Shown piece after piece: positions 37,367 to 47,710 of a DNA stretch of 64,000 bases. Each line of letters starts with the position of its first letter. The first letter of the stretch is position 1. Both the position numbers and the translations under genes were made by a program. Below the pieces are notes generated by a model. It ran no database searches, had not been told where the DNA came from, and saw only the letters and a list, made by a program, of their open reading frames with translations. Location: NCBI RefSeq assembly GCF_026262505.1, contig NC_067204.1, positions 7,535,797 through 7,599,796 on the forward strand. Direction: 5' to 3'. Source of the DNA: Trichomonas vaginalis G3. Its lineage: Eukaryota; Parabasalia; Trichomonadida; Trichomonadidae.

Positions 37367-38905
37367 TTAAGTATATAAAGCTGGGCGTGCTCCAAAGTCA
37401 CTATCTTCCTTCTTTCCGCAAACCCATACAATACCACCGATAATAAGAAGCAAAAACGTAGGTACAACAACCGACGCCACTGTAACAACTTTAAAGTGTT
37501 CTCTTGTTGGAACACTGATCTCGCAGAACTCGCCAGCGTAGGCTTCTTTGCAAATGCAGTTTCCAAGGACTTCGTAGCCTCCTTCATGGTTGCATTTGCG
37601 TCCTTTGAGGATATTTGAAGTGAAGTTGAAGACGTGTTGTTGTGCTTCTAATACTTCTCCGGTGACATTTTGATATAAATCGTCACAATGGTAAGAATTA
37701 GGGATAACCTTAACTAATCTGTTGATTGATCTATCTTCTGTTGTTATGGACATTGTAGACCATGGATCTACAGCTCCATTAATGAAATAAGTTGAAGTTC
37801 CTCTGGCATTCTTTCCTCCGAACCTCTGATTGGTCAATTTGTCATTAGGAATTCCTCTGTTGAATAATTTACGGCAGACTCTGTCGAAATATTCAAGATT
37901 TATCGAATCTGATCTTAATTTACCGGAAGCAGTCTGGAACCAGCCAACCTGGTTGCATGTCATCCATGTCCATGCTCTGCCATCCTTTGTGGGAGCGTCT
38001 ATTGATACATCTGTGTATTGTGTAAGATCAGAATCCCAAATTGACTCTCCTTGGAGGATTTCCTTAGTAACTTTAGCAAGTACGTCGATATATTCCGTTT
38101 TCGTGGCCTTTTCTGGAAGTTTATTCATTAAATCGCATAAATATGTTAAATTTTCTGAAGATCTCTTGTATTGAACTGGAGTAGCGATTGTATCAGCAAC
38201 CATGTAGTAAAGAGTGGCATGGTCCTCAGGAGGAGTATCATTACCGATGAATTTCTTTGCAACTTCGTTGTAATCTTCTGTTTCAAGGTATTGAAATGCT
38301 TTTCTTGTATTTTCAGAGCATTTGTCGCCACCAACAGATGTAATTGCTTCGTAGCAGTGATAGTCGTATTCTGTAAAGTTGTTCTTAGCTTCGACAGGAG
38401 CTGATGAAGCCCAAGAAACGTCTGCAAGGTGTGGATATAAAAGGCGGAACCAGGAAGATAGTGCACCTGGATAAGAACCACCGATTACGCCAATACGTAC
38501 AGTATGATCATAATCTTGCTTCATTGCGTTGATAAAATGAGCAAGATCGGCAAGACCTTGTTCAATTGTTAAATATTTGAGGTTTTCGATTGTAAGATTT
38601 GTAGGTGCTGAGTTTCCGAAGAAGCGGTGCTCTAAACCAAAAAGAACTGCGTTATTTTTTTCGGCAAGATCAACAGGAGCAAGACTAAGCATTCTCTTTC
38701 CTATCAACGGAGCTTCACCACCTATATAGAAAAATAATGCAGAAACATTTGCGGTTGAATTTTTCGTTATTTTGTAATATCTTTGATTAAACGTTTCTTG
38801 AGAAGAAGCATCGAAATGATCTAGTTTCTGAGTGAAATTTAATGCATCCTCAGGCATGTGAATGTAATACGGGATTTTCCTGAGAAAGAGAGAAAAGAAA
38901 AACAT
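37367..38905 (-). CDS. S28-family serine carboxypeptidase-like protein, membrane-anchored
   Basis: A peptidase S28 (lysosomal Pro-X carboxypeptidase / PRSS16 type) protein of 512 aa from ATG 38905. The frame extends 15 codons upstream, but only from a TTG. The short hydrophobic N-terminus (MFFFSLFLRK) may be a signal segment. Typical S28 parts follow: LDHFDASSQETFNQRYY, LFFYIGGEAP and LEHRFFGNSAP. The nucleophile Ser lies in GVIGGSYPGALSSW (~143), Asp in INGAVDPWS (~379) and His in NSYHCDD (~405). Unlike the usual soluble enzymes it ends with an EGF-like Cys cluster (CNHEGGYEVLGNCICKEA), one membrane helix (VVVPTFLLLIIGGIVWV) and a short tail. It would cleave Pro-X bonds at the cell surface or in lysosomes. 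Confidence 0.9.
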   Translation of the reverse strand: MFFFSLFLRKIPYYIHMPEDALNFTQKLDHFDASSQETFNQRYYKITKNSTANVSALFFYIGGEAPLIGKRMLSLAPVDLAEKNNAVLFGLEHRFFGNSAPTNLTIENLKYLTIEQGLADLAHFINAMKQDYDHTVRIGVIGGSYPGALSSWFRLLYPHLADVSWASSAPVEAKNNFTEYDYHCYEAITSVGGDKCSENTRKAFQYLETEDYNEVAKKFIGNDTPPEDHATLYYMVADTIATPVQYKRSSENLTYLCDLMNKLPEKATKTEYIDVLAKVTKEILQGESIWDSDLTQYTDVSIDAPTKDGRAWTWMTCNQVGWFQTASGKLRSDSINLEYFDRVCRKLFNRGIPNDKLTNQRFGGKNARGTSTYFINGAVDPWSTMSITTEDRSINRLVKVIPNSYHCDDLYQNVTGEVLEAQQHVFNFTSNILKGRKCNHEGGYEVLGNCICKEAYAGEFCEISVPTREHFKVVTVASVVVPTFLLLIIGGIVWVCGKKEDSDFGARPALYT

Positions 38906-39514
38906 GAATAAAGAAAAAAAATTGAAAATTTTTTTTTTCTTTCGCTTCAAGAATTCTTCAATTTTTCTAACTGCTCATGATTTCTCATAATCTCTTATTT
39001 CTATATATATGGATGTAGCAGTGTTGTTTTCACCATTAAGGTGAATCCCTTGGAAGAATTATAAATTATTGAATTTGAAATTCTCGACAATTCTGCAAGA
39101 ACGACTAGCTACTGACACATATTCAGGCAAAAAAGGCATATGGCAACTATCTGAACTCTCATACTCAATTAAAAGAATTATGTTATTCAATATAGCTATA
39201 ATGGAGTAGAATAAGAGTGTTTTTGAAGAACTGAAGAATAAATTGATAAAAATTGGAGTGTGTTCAATGTTGTATTGGAAATATTTTCGAAAAGAATAAT
39301 ATATGAATTTGATATGCATTTCAACATGCATTATGCAGAGTTTTCGTATCTATTCAAAAGTGCGATGCTGAAATCAGCTTATTTCTATTAATTATACTCA
39401 ATTTAACCAAAAGTCAAGAAAGAGGTGAAATAACAAAATCGATTTTGCAAGAACTGATGTTGTTCTTTGAAAAATGATGAGGAAGTAATTATATGAAATT
39501 AGTCAAATTTTTTA
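38906..39514. promoter_or_regulatory. Divergent intergenic region between S28 and XPD genes
   Basis: About 0.6 kb between divergent start codons. TCAAATTTTTTA lies just upstream of the XPD ATG and TTCAATTTTTTTTC upstream of the S28 ATG. Both are loose matches to the T. vaginalis TCA-type initiator known to sit within tens of bases of the start codon. Short frames in this gap are not supported as genes. Confidence 0.4.
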
Positions 39515-41857
39515 ATGTCGACTTTTTTTATTGATGATATAGAAGTTTGTTTTCCGTTTCCACAAGCGTATCCGGAACAAATTGAGTATATGACTCAATT
39601 AAAGCTCTCTCTTGATGCTGGTGGTCCTTGCGTTTTAGAGATGCCTTCAGGAACTGGTAAAACCGTTTGTTTGTTATCTCTTATTCTTGCTTATATGAGT
39701 CAAAGAGAAAATGCAGGCCCTCTTATATACTGTACACGTACAATTCCAGAAATGAATCAAGGTATTGAAGAATTAAAGCGTGTATGCAAACATAGACGCG
39801 AAAAATATAATCAACCATTCGATAATGACTTACTCGCAATCTGTCTCGCGCGTAGATATTACTTATGTGTAAATCAAGATGTTGCAGAAAGACCTACGAA
39901 GCAAGAAGTCGATGTTGGTTGTCGTGCACGTACAATACGTACCGATGAGAAGCACTGTGACTTTTTTGATCACCAATTACTACGTCCTCGACCAGGAGTT
40001 TATTCATTAAACGAAATCCGACAATTTGGTGTTGCAAATGGTTTGTGTCCATACTATCTTACAAAGAGACTTATCTCTGAAGCCACCGTCATCTTCTGCT
40101 CCTTTGCTTACACTTTAGATCCAGGAGCAAGTGAAACAATTTTCAAAACAATACATAGTCAAGGAATTGTTGTCTTTGATGAAGCCCACAACATCGATGA
40201 CATTTCCTGCGAATTCATGAGTATGTATGTTGATCAGCCGACCCTTGATTTGGCTGCAATTGGTGTAGACGCTGCTAAAGAAAGAGACAGAGAAATTCGT
40301 GAGAGAGAAAAAGAAAAATTACAAAAAGCTTTTGATAAAATGAAAGACAATTTAAAGAACAAAGACTTTGTATCACCAGAAACACTAGAGATCTTTTCTC
40401 ATCGCAATATTCCTGAGCATATTCTCAAGAAAGCTTTGCCAAGTTCAATTCGTGATTTCGATGATTTTATTGACAAATCTCGAAAACTCATAAGATTTTT
40501 AACGAGTTTCATACAAGGAAGTGAACGTCCTACCATCACAACTAAAGCAGCAGATGCTCTTATGCATGGAGAGACTAATGCTGTTGATGCACCTCTTCAA
40601 ACTGCAGAAGGAGAAACAGAAAGATATTCTCCGAATTCTGTTTTAGGATTGATATATTCTAAAACAGGATTAGATGCAAGCACATTGATAAAAATGCCTG
40701 AACAACTCAGTAACTTTATTGTTGGAAACAAATTGCCTGATTACGAGAAATACGCTGCTTTGGTTGATGTATTAGAATTCGCCAGTTTAATTGGAGAATT
40801 CGATCAAGGATTTACTGTTTTTGTTGAAAATATGATGCAAGGTCCTGTAATGCAAATGGCTTGTTTAGATCCTACATTTACATTTAAACCTGTTGTTACT
40901 CATTTCCAGAGAGTTGTCATCACATCAGGAACGTTAAGTCCTCTCTCTTTCTATCCGAAAATGTTGGAATTCGAGCCAGTAACAAGTGCAGGATTTACGA
41001 TGTCTTTTTCACGTCAATGTTTGCTTCCTATCATTGCATCTAAAGGATACATGAACGCGCCATTGACATCATCATATAAGCAAAGAAGTAACCCGAATGT
41101 TGCGATTGGTTACGGTCTTTTATTACTTGAAATGTGCAAAACTGTTCCAGATGGAATTGTCGCATATTTTCCTTCGTATATTTACATGCATATGCTTTTG
41201 AAAGAATGGATGTCTAGTGAAATAATGAGTGATATAATGAAATATAAGCTTGTTTTCATAGAAACACCAAATGCAGAAGAAACAGATAACACATTAGCAA
41301 ATTTCCGCAACTCTTGTGATAATGGAAGAGGAGCTGTTCTTCTCGGTGTCGCAAGAGGAAGAGTTTCAGAAGGAATTGACTTTTCTGATCATTACGGAAG
41401 ATGTTGTATTTTGTTTGGTCTTCCTGTGAGAAATACAACAAGTATTGTTGTGCAGGCACGTGCTGATTACTTGGAGAAAAAGATTGGTGTGAAGAAAGAA
41501 GACTTCTTGGTCTTCGATGCAATGAGAGCTGCATCGCAATGCATTGGAAGATTGTTGAGAAGTAAAAAAGATTATGGTGTTGTGATTATGGCTGATAGAA
41601 GATACGCAAGAAAGGAAGTTAGGTCGCAATTGCCACACTGGATTAATGAATTCCTTGATAACAGAGCTGCAAATGGTAGTAACACTGATGAAGCTATTGA
41701 TAAAACAAGAGAATTCATGTTGCAAATGGCTCAGCCTTTCGTTTTGGATATTTCAAAGTTAAAGAGAATGTCAGAATTGAAAGGAACTACTGCTACTAAT
41801 GATAATGATCAAAAAGAAGAAATGGATCTCCCTGATCCCGACCCACTTCTTTCTTAA
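39515..41857 (+). CDS. XPD: TFIIH helicase XPD/Rad3 (ERCC2)
   Basis: A 780-aa 5'-to-3' DNA helicase of transcription factor TFIIH, used in promoter opening and nucleotide excision repair. Seen in order: Q-like YPEQIEYM; Walker A EMPSGTGKTVCLL (~43-54); four spaced Cys for the iron-sulphur cluster (RRYYLCVNQD, VGCRART, KHCDFFD, NGLCPYYL); Walker B/DEAH box VVFDEAHNID (~221); an Arch-type charged helical insert (~260-330); VITSGTLSPLSFYP; and motif VI ASQCIGRLLRSKKDYG (~674). The length is close to human XPD (760 aa). It is a single exon, as usual in this lineage, and all key motifs are present. Confidence 0.96.
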   Translation: MSTFFIDDIEVCFPFPQAYPEQIEYMTQLKLSLDAGGPCVLEMPSGTGKTVCLLSLILAYMSQRENAGPLIYCTRTIPEMNQGIEELKRVCKHRREKYNQPFDNDLLAICLARRYYLCVNQDVAERPTKQEVDVGCRARTIRTDEKHCDFFDHQLLRPRPGVYSLNEIRQFGVANGLCPYYLTKRLISEATVIFCSFAYTLDPGASETIFKTIHSQGIVVFDEAHNIDDISCEFMSMYVDQPTLDLAAIGVDAAKERDREIREREKEKLQKAFDKMKDNLKNKDFVSPETLEIFSHRNIPEHILKKALPSSIRDFDDFIDKSRKLIRFLTSFIQGSERPTITTKAADALMHGETNAVDAPLQTAEGETERYSPNSVLGLIYSKTGLDASTLIKMPEQLSNFIVGNKLPDYEKYAALVDVLEFASLIGEFDQGFTVFVENMMQGPVMQMACLDPTFTFKPVVTHFQRVVITSGTLSPLSFYPKMLEFEPVTSAGFTMSFSRQCLLPIIASKGYMNAPLTSSYKQRSNPNVAIGYGLLLLEMCKTVPDGIVAYFPSYIYMHMLLKEWMSSEIMSDIMKYKLVFIETPNAEETDNTLANFRNSCDNGRGAVLLGVARGRVSEGIDFSDHYGRCCILFGLPVRNTTSIVVQARADYLEKKIGVKKEDFLVFDAMRAASQCIGRLLRSKKDYGVVIMADRRYARKEVRSQLPHWINEFLDNRAANGSNTDEAIDKTREFMLQMAQPFVLDISKLKRMSELKGTTATNDNDQKEEMDLPDPDPLLS

Positions 41858-42420
41858 TTTATAAAGTTTATGTTTGTAGTTTTTTTTTTATATTTTTGTT
41901 GATAAATAAAATTTTTTAAAATATGATATTAAGAACTTTGTGTTAGTAATATTTGTTAGATGCCTTTTTATACTCTATATACATTATTGAAATAATTCAA
42001 ACTTTAATGAGTTCAAATGAATAATTGCCAGTTTAGTATCAAATTAAGAATAAAAATAGTGTATGTTATTAATTTGATAAAATTATAGAGATGGGAATGA
42101 ACTTGGAATAAAAAATTAATCGAGAAAATATTTAATCCTAGCCACAAAGGCTGAAATAATAAAATAAATATTATATATGAATCATAGTAAAACATATATA
42201 ATTCCGGCACCGTGAAAAATCGGAAACCAATCGGATTCAAAATAAGCCATTAAAGCAATGGTTAACCTAGTGGAATAATATTGTTGGATTCTGTATAGTA
42301 AAATCTGAAGCTCAAAATGGTAATTAGTAAGACTAACGTTTTATTATAATTTCGAACAAAAACTTGAAAAATGATTCGAATTTAGGTTATACAAATGAAT
42401 AATAAATGTTTATTTTAAAT
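41858..42420. other. Intergenic segment
   Basis: Region between the convergent XPD gene and the small membrane-protein gene. A/T-rich, with no supported feature. Confidence 0.5.
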
Positions 42421-42755
42421 TTACTCGCACTTGAAGCCGTTTTCAAGGAAGTAGATGATAACCATGACAACAGCAATGATGAATTGCATTGAAGCAGCAG
42501 CGATACCGAGATCGTTAGATGTACCAAGGATGGCAACGCCTGTGAGAATGTAGATAAGAGCACGAAGGATGACAGAGTCAACAAACTTGAAGTATTGTGA
42601 GATGAAAACAAGTCCGAGTTCAGCAACAGCCATAACAAGGGAGATCATGCCATACATGAAGAGGGAAGCACGAGCGTAGTAGCGCCTGCAATAACTTCGA
42701 TAGCGAAGGCAAGGAATGGGATAACTCTCTTGACAATGTCTGGAATAGCTACCAT
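42421..42755 (-). pseudogene. Small four-helix membrane protein (COPI-associated type), split by a frameshift
   Basis: From ATG 42755 the minus strand encodes MVAIPDIVKRVIPFLAFAIE. The reading then shifts frame near 42670-42680 and goes on as SLFMYGMISLVMAVAELGLV and further membrane helices to FLENGFKCE at 42421. Read across both frames it is about 111 residues with four hydrophobic helices, similar in plan to the COPI-associated / TVP15 family of Golgi membrane proteins (by eye). No intron signals are seen, so a one-base indel or an assembly error is likely. Clear initiator-like elements lie upstream, so the gene was a functional host gene at least until recently. Confidence 0.6.
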
Positions 42756-42767
42756 TGCAAATTGTTT

Positions 42768-42778
42768 AATGAAGTGAT
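42768..42778 (-). promoter_or_regulatory. Initiator-like element TCACTTCATTA
   Basis: On the minus strand TCACTTCATTA lies 13-23 bases upstream of the small membrane-protein ATG. It holds two overlapping matches to the T. vaginalis initiator (TCA followed by pyrimidine and T/A), which defines transcript starts very near start codons in this organism. Confidence 0.6.
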
Positions 42779-43462
42779 AAAAAACGTTATTTAATTTTTG
42801 AATACTTTCTTGTTAACGTATTAAAAAGGTTATTTGTTGTTTCATAAACGGTTTTCAATTCTCATATTATTTGTAAGATCTTATTGGGCAATATAACAAA
42901 ACCGCTTTTTATTTGCTTATCAAAATTCAATAGAAATTTACGGCAATTCTAAATACGTTATAAATTTATAATCTTAACAATGTAACTACATTTTAGTATA
43001 GTATGGTTTTAGATCACTTATAATTATTCTATTCAATTTCGTATTTAGTATAAAATTTGCATTAATATTATTTAAATAACAATTTGGATATGAAAGAGAT
43101 TTCAGCTCAAATGAACGATAAGGTATAATGAATTGAGATAGCGCAATTGAACTTTTGAAAATGAGATAACGAAACAGCTCTCAAAAAATTCAATTTAACT
43201 ATAATTTACTGATCGTTACAAAAAATGGCAACTATAATTTTTATTATATTATTGTATACTCAAATTTTATAATTGTATCAAAATATTTCAAAAGAAATGA
43301 AATAAGGCGTATCATAAAAATACGTTTACCAAAAATTAGATATAATTCTTAGTGAGTATTATTAATGCTAAGTTTCTATATAATTCAATTGAAATAAATT
43401 TTGTTATCGGTTGAAATTGAAACATCCGTTTTTGTTATTTGATTTGATCCATCAGTGTAATA
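42779..43462. other. AT-rich intergenic segment
   Basis: Upstream sequence of the small membrane-protein gene up to the MITE. No supported gene. Confidence 0.5.
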
Positions 43463-44101
43463 AACAGAAATTCATCAAAAGTGACAGCTCTCAATTTTTT
43501 GACATTTGTAAATTCTAAATTGAATGAGAAAAATGAAATAATACTAAGCATAATACAATATTCTAGATTTAATTATAATTAGGAAAAAGTTAGTTTTGAG
43601 AGTACTTTTCATAGGCATATAGAATGAAATCTTCTGAAAAATAATATCACATAAACTCATATTATTTTCTAATATATAACTATTTTATATAAAAATCAAA
43701 TTCAATGATCTTAAAAGCGAAGGATAAACCTCAAAATTTACGAATATAATGAGTGGGAATAGGCGTAAAGCAAAAATTGATATTTCATATGGTTTTATGA
43801 TAGATAAGCATTATATTTCCACTCATTATATTCGTAAATTTTGAGGTTTATCCTTCGCTTTTAAGATCATTGAATTTGATTTTTATATAAAATAGTTATA
43901 TATTAGAAAATAATATGAGTTTATTTGATATTATTTTTCAGAAGATTTTGTGTTCTTCTTCAAAATTTTATTTTTTATTAAAAAGAATCTCTACAAAATA
44001 TACATTTACTTTAATTAGTATTTAAAAACGTGCTCTATCAAAAGTTCCAAAAATTCAATATTTTAGCTTTTCTGAGGTGTCACTTTTGATGAATTTCTGT
44101 T
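43463..44101. mobile_element. Mariner-type MITE with large internal palindrome (639 bp, TA duplication)
   Basis: The terminal inverted repeat begins AACAGAAATTCATCAAAAGT and is matched at 44078-44101 in reverse complement. TA flanks both ends (43461-43462 and 44102-44103), the Tc1/mariner target duplication. Inside, two arms of about 135 bp (about 43622-43757 and 43818-43955) are almost perfectly complementary around a 60-bp centre. No ORF of note. It is a non-autonomous foldback-like element. Confidence 0.8.
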
Positions 44102-44103
44102 TA

Positions 44104-44873
44104 CAACATCAGTAGATTATATTTTAAAAAGAAATGCTTTCCAATGATTTTCGATTTTTTTTCAAAACAATTAAAAGTTTCTTTTACATGTGGCAACTTA
44201 TTTATATGGATTCTTTCTGATTGTATTATCCAGGTGAAGAAAGAAGAAATTATTATTTATAGAAAGTTCCAAATCATTAATGAGAATCTAAATTTCTTCA
44301 TGAAATAGCGTATTTGAGCCCGTATAGTTAGAAACCTGCATTTCTTCTCAATGAGGTTAGAGAACAGTTCTAAATTTAACATGTGGTAAGCAATTACGCC
44401 ATTTAAAAATCATAACGAAAAATCGAATGTCGAATCGTTCAGATATGCATAGATTTGGTATGAGTTCTTCAAAACAGATAAAAGAGATATGGTTTAACCA
44501 TAAATTCAAAAAAAATAATCTTTAAAAAGTGTTGCATCAAGAAAAAATAAATTACGATTAAAACAATGATCAGCTATTACTAATTGTCATCTTGAATAAC
44601 TTTAAATATTTTGAAAATACTTCTTTTCGAAATTTCAAAGTATATATTTGATTGTTTAATACTGCAAGCTTAGGAAAATGGATGCATTATAATTTCCTCT
44701 ATTATCTTTGATATAAAGTTCAAAATCTTTCTCTATAATTAGAATCAAATTATAGTTCTTATATCGAAGGATAAATGGTGATAAAATCTTGCTTGTGAGG
44801 TATGTAGAATAGTTCTTGATATTGTGTACCATCTAATCCTAAAAATATAAAGTGTACGTTTACCAAAAAAATT
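44104..44873. other. AT-rich intergenic segment
   Basis: Sequence between the MITE and the ciliary gene. No supported feature. Confidence 0.5.
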
Positions 44874-46322
44874 ATGAGAAGTGTTAGAAGTCTGGGTTTG
44901 CAACGAATAAATGACGAAATAGAAAGAAATGACAGACTCAGATTCTATAATGAAGCTGCTCGTGATGATAAAATTGCAAGAATTAGACAAAACTTCATTG
45001 ATGATTCTACAAGACATTACAACGCAAAAGAAACTGCCAGGCGTGTTATTGCAAGAAGAGAAGAAGCAGAAAAGGATTTAGAAAGGAGACGTGATTTACT
45101 TGCTGAATTATTGCAAAGAGATGAAGAAATGTATATCGATGAAATTCAACGCAAATTCGAAACACCGATGGAGCATCGTGCTAGATTACAACAAAAATTA
45201 AATCAAATTCGTGCTAAAAACGAATCTCAAAGACAACAAGAAGTACAACGAAAATTAGATCAGCAGTGGATTGAAAATTGCGATCCTTTACGTGCTAGAA
45301 TTTCACAAGAAATAGTCAAAAAAGTTGCCCAGGATCGTCAGGAGCAAATCAAAGAAAAAGAAGGTCATAAATTTGATTACTTGCGTGAAGAAGATCAATA
45401 TGCAGAAGATGTTAGACGTGGTGTACAAGAAGATCAAGAAAGGAGGAGACGTGAATATGAAGAATTCCGAAATAGACAGCAGGAAAACAAACAAACCTGG
45501 ACTTCTCAAATGAAACAAAGGAATGATGATGTTTTACGTCAAAAACGCGAAGATGAAGAAGAAGGACTTCGTTTTCGTCGTCAAAATGAAGAAGATATTG
45601 CTAATGCTCGTCGTCAGGCTGAAGAAAAAGCTCGACAACAAGAAGAAAGAAGAAGAGATCTTGACAGACTGAATTCTCAGCAAATGGCATATAGAGCTGC
45701 AGAAAGACGTCGTGATGAAGATCTAGATCGTAAATACCTGTATATGGCACAAGAAGAATTACGTAAGGAACAAGAAGATAACTTAGTTAGAAAACTTGCA
45801 GCTCAAAAGAAGATGGAAGAGGAGAAGAGATTATATTTAATGCAACTTAATAAGAAGAAAGAAGAAGATAATCGCGCAGAAATGTACATAAGACGTGCAC
45901 AGTACGAGCAGCAGGCAAAGGAAGATGCCGAGCGACAAAGAATGGAAGAGAAGAGAAGGAACTTACAGTTAGATGCTAGATCTTATCAGGTTTGGCAAAT
46001 GGAAGATTTAGAAAGAAGGAAAGAAGATCAAAAGAGAAATAAGTATTTCGAGAAAAGACAAAATGAAATCGAAACACAAAGAGCTTTGCAATTACAAAGA
46101 GAGGAAGAGGATGAGAGAAGAATGAAAATACAATTACAAGCTCAAATGCTTAGAAATCAATCAAATCTCAAAGCTAGAAATGATGAGCTCATGAGAAGAA
46201 GAGAAAGGGAAGAAGCAGAAGAAACTGTTAGAAGATGGAAGGAAGAAGAAAGGAGAATCGAAGAAGTAATGAGAAATCCTCAACAGTATGTTTTTCAAGG
46301 TAGGTATAAGGGATTTAAATAA
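44874..46322 (+). CDS. Cilia- and flagella-associated protein, CFAP53-like (TPH domain)
   Basis: A 482-aa protein, almost wholly charged coiled coil, Arg/Glu/Gln-rich, of the trichohyalin-plectin-homology type. Segments such as DLLAELLQRDEEMYIDEIQ, RAAERRRDEDLDRKYLYMAQ, NLQLDARSYQVWQMEDLERR and a C-terminal EEVMRNPQQYVFQGRYKGFK fit CFAP53/CCDC11, an inner-arm and microtubule-lumen protein of cilia (human protein about 514 aa). Trichomonads are flagellated, which suits the call. The alternative is another TPH protein such as MNS1. It starts at ATG 44874. Confidence 0.7.
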   Translation: MRSVRSLGLQRINDEIERNDRLRFYNEAARDDKIARIRQNFIDDSTRHYNAKETARRVIARREEAEKDLERRRDLLAELLQRDEEMYIDEIQRKFETPMEHRARLQQKLNQIRAKNESQRQQEVQRKLDQQWIENCDPLRARISQEIVKKVAQDRQEQIKEKEGHKFDYLREEDQYAEDVRRGVQEDQERRRREYEEFRNRQQENKQTWTSQMKQRNDDVLRQKREDEEEGLRFRRQNEEDIANARRQAEEKARQQEERRRDLDRLNSQQMAYRAAERRRDEDLDRKYLYMAQEELRKEQEDNLVRKLAAQKKMEEEKRLYLMQLNKKKEEDNRAEMYIRRAQYEQQAKEDAERQRMEEKRRNLQLDARSYQVWQMEDLERRKEDQKRNKYFEKRQNEIETQRALQLQREEEDERRMKIQLQAQMLRNQSNLKARNDELMRRREREEAEETVRRWKEEERRIEEVMRNPQQYVFQGRYKGFK

Positions 46323-46889
46323 ACTATTTATTATTATTTTGTTTTATTGTCAAATACACATCTCATGTTTTTTTGAGAAATCCATAATCAAAATTGAAAA
46401 CTATTTGCTTGGATTTAAATTCTAATGCATGTTTATCATGTACCTAAAATAATACTAAAATTGTAGTAATTTGCAAAAAAATAGCTTCATTAAAACAAAA
46501 ATTGAGTTATCCTCATTTAGTCAGCAATAAATAATCAAATGGACTATATAATAACATTAGAGATCTTCATTGTCGTATTCTTTTAATTAAAATTTATGAA
46601 GAATGTTTCTCAAATCATTATTCCGGAATTAAAAAACACTAAAGTTCGTTTTCAGGATTCAAACAGAAAATCTCTGTTAGTTATGTGATTTGAAATTTTG
46701 GTAGAATATTTTAAGCTTTCGAATTAAGGTATTGAAGATATATTTATGAAAAATGGTATAATTAATATATCAATGCATAAAAATGAGTTTTAATTCATGA
46801 ATATTAACTTTAGATTAAAAATTCAGTGCATGAAATGTATAATTCAAATAAATATGTTGTGAGAGATATACAATAAATTCAAATGGTAT
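46323..46889. other. Convergent intergenic segment
   Basis: Between the 3' ends of the ciliary gene and the RRM gene. A/T-rich; nothing else supported. Confidence 0.5.
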
Positions 46890-47627
46890 TCAGTTGAAAA
46901 AGAAGCTTGGTAAAAGCTGGTGTTGGTCGATTTGAGGCAAATCTTCAGTCATAACAGGAGGAGGTAAGATATAATTACCACTAAGGCGAGTTTCATCAGC
47001 GTATCTAACATGTATTGGTTTCGTCCCTTCCACGACAATTTTATTGTTCATAAAATGCATTGCGTTTGTTGCCTCTTCTTGGGAATAATACTGGATAAAG
47101 CATCTCCAACTCTCATTATCAAGTGAAGTAACGGAGTGCTGAACGCACTGGATGATCCTTCCATAAACTCCGAACATACGTCTAACATCTTCTATACTTA
47201 CTGAATTAGGAAGCTTCTTGATGTAAAGCATGCTTGAAGCAATTTCCTGGCGTTCATGGCTTTCTGCATATTTCGCAAGCAATTTTTTGTTTCCGATTGT
47301 CATTCCATCAATACCTCGGATAGCAGCCGCTGCTTGTGAAAGCTCTTTAAATCTTACGAACCCAAAGCATCGGGATTGACCTGTTTCCAAATTAATCATA
47401 ATTTTGCAGCAAACGATTTCACCATACTGAGAGCATAAATTTTTCAAGTCATCCTGATTGTAGTTAGGCGGAATATAATTAATGAAAACGTTTGTGGATG
47501 GTTCGATAGTTTGTGATCTTGTCTTCTTAGTTTGAATCCTATCCTTAACAAAAGCTTCCGATTTGGGCCTCTCCCATCGATTAATTCGGCGGCGTGGAGC
47601 TGCAGCAAGATTTCTATCCTCTGACAT
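46890..47627 (-). CDS. Two-RRM RNA-binding protein (ELAV/CELF-like)
   Basis: A 245-aa protein with two RNA-recognition motifs. RRM1 (~46-122) has RNP2 VFINYIP and RNP1 RCFGFVRF. RRM2 (~132-212) has RNP2 LYIKKLP and RNP1-type RCFIQYY. The N-terminus is basic (PRRRINRWERPKSE) and the C-terminus short and Pro/Gln-rich. It would bind RNA and act in mRNA processing, stability or translation; the closest type by eye is ELAV/CELF-like tandem RRMs, but the exact orthologue cannot be named. It starts at ATG 47627. Confidence 0.88.
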   Translation of the reverse strand: MSEDRNLAAAPRRRINRWERPKSEAFVKDRIQTKKTRSQTIEPSTNVFINYIPPNYNQDDLKNLCSQYGEIVCCKIMINLETGQSRCFGFVRFKELSQAAAAIRGIDGMTIGNKKLLAKYAESHERQEIASSMLYIKKLPNSVSIEDVRRMFGVYGRIIQCVQHSVTSLDNESWRCFIQYYSQEEATNAMHFMNNKIVVEGTKPIHVRYADETRLSGNYILPPPVMTEDLPQIDQHQLLPSFFFN

Positions 47628-47663
47628 TAATAATGTTATATACGAAAACGATAAAAATGGTTT

Positions 47664-47699
47664 GACAGAAAAGTGGCAACTTTACGTGTCAAAAATAGA
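47664..47699. repeat. Copy of the 37-nt word seen in the hairpin array
   Basis: GACAGAAAAGTGGCAACTTT then ACGTGTCAAAAATAG, close to 22530-22566. It lies just outside the left candidate boundary of the integrase-bearing element, so it may be that element's terminus or an older insertion. Confidence 0.5.
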
Positions 47700-47710
47700 A
47701 AAGGTGACAT

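Noticed and set aside
42013-42240. 75-residue minus-strand frame between XPD and the small membrane gene
   Set aside because: Phe/Ile/Leu-rich random A/T-derived frame without initiator or family features.
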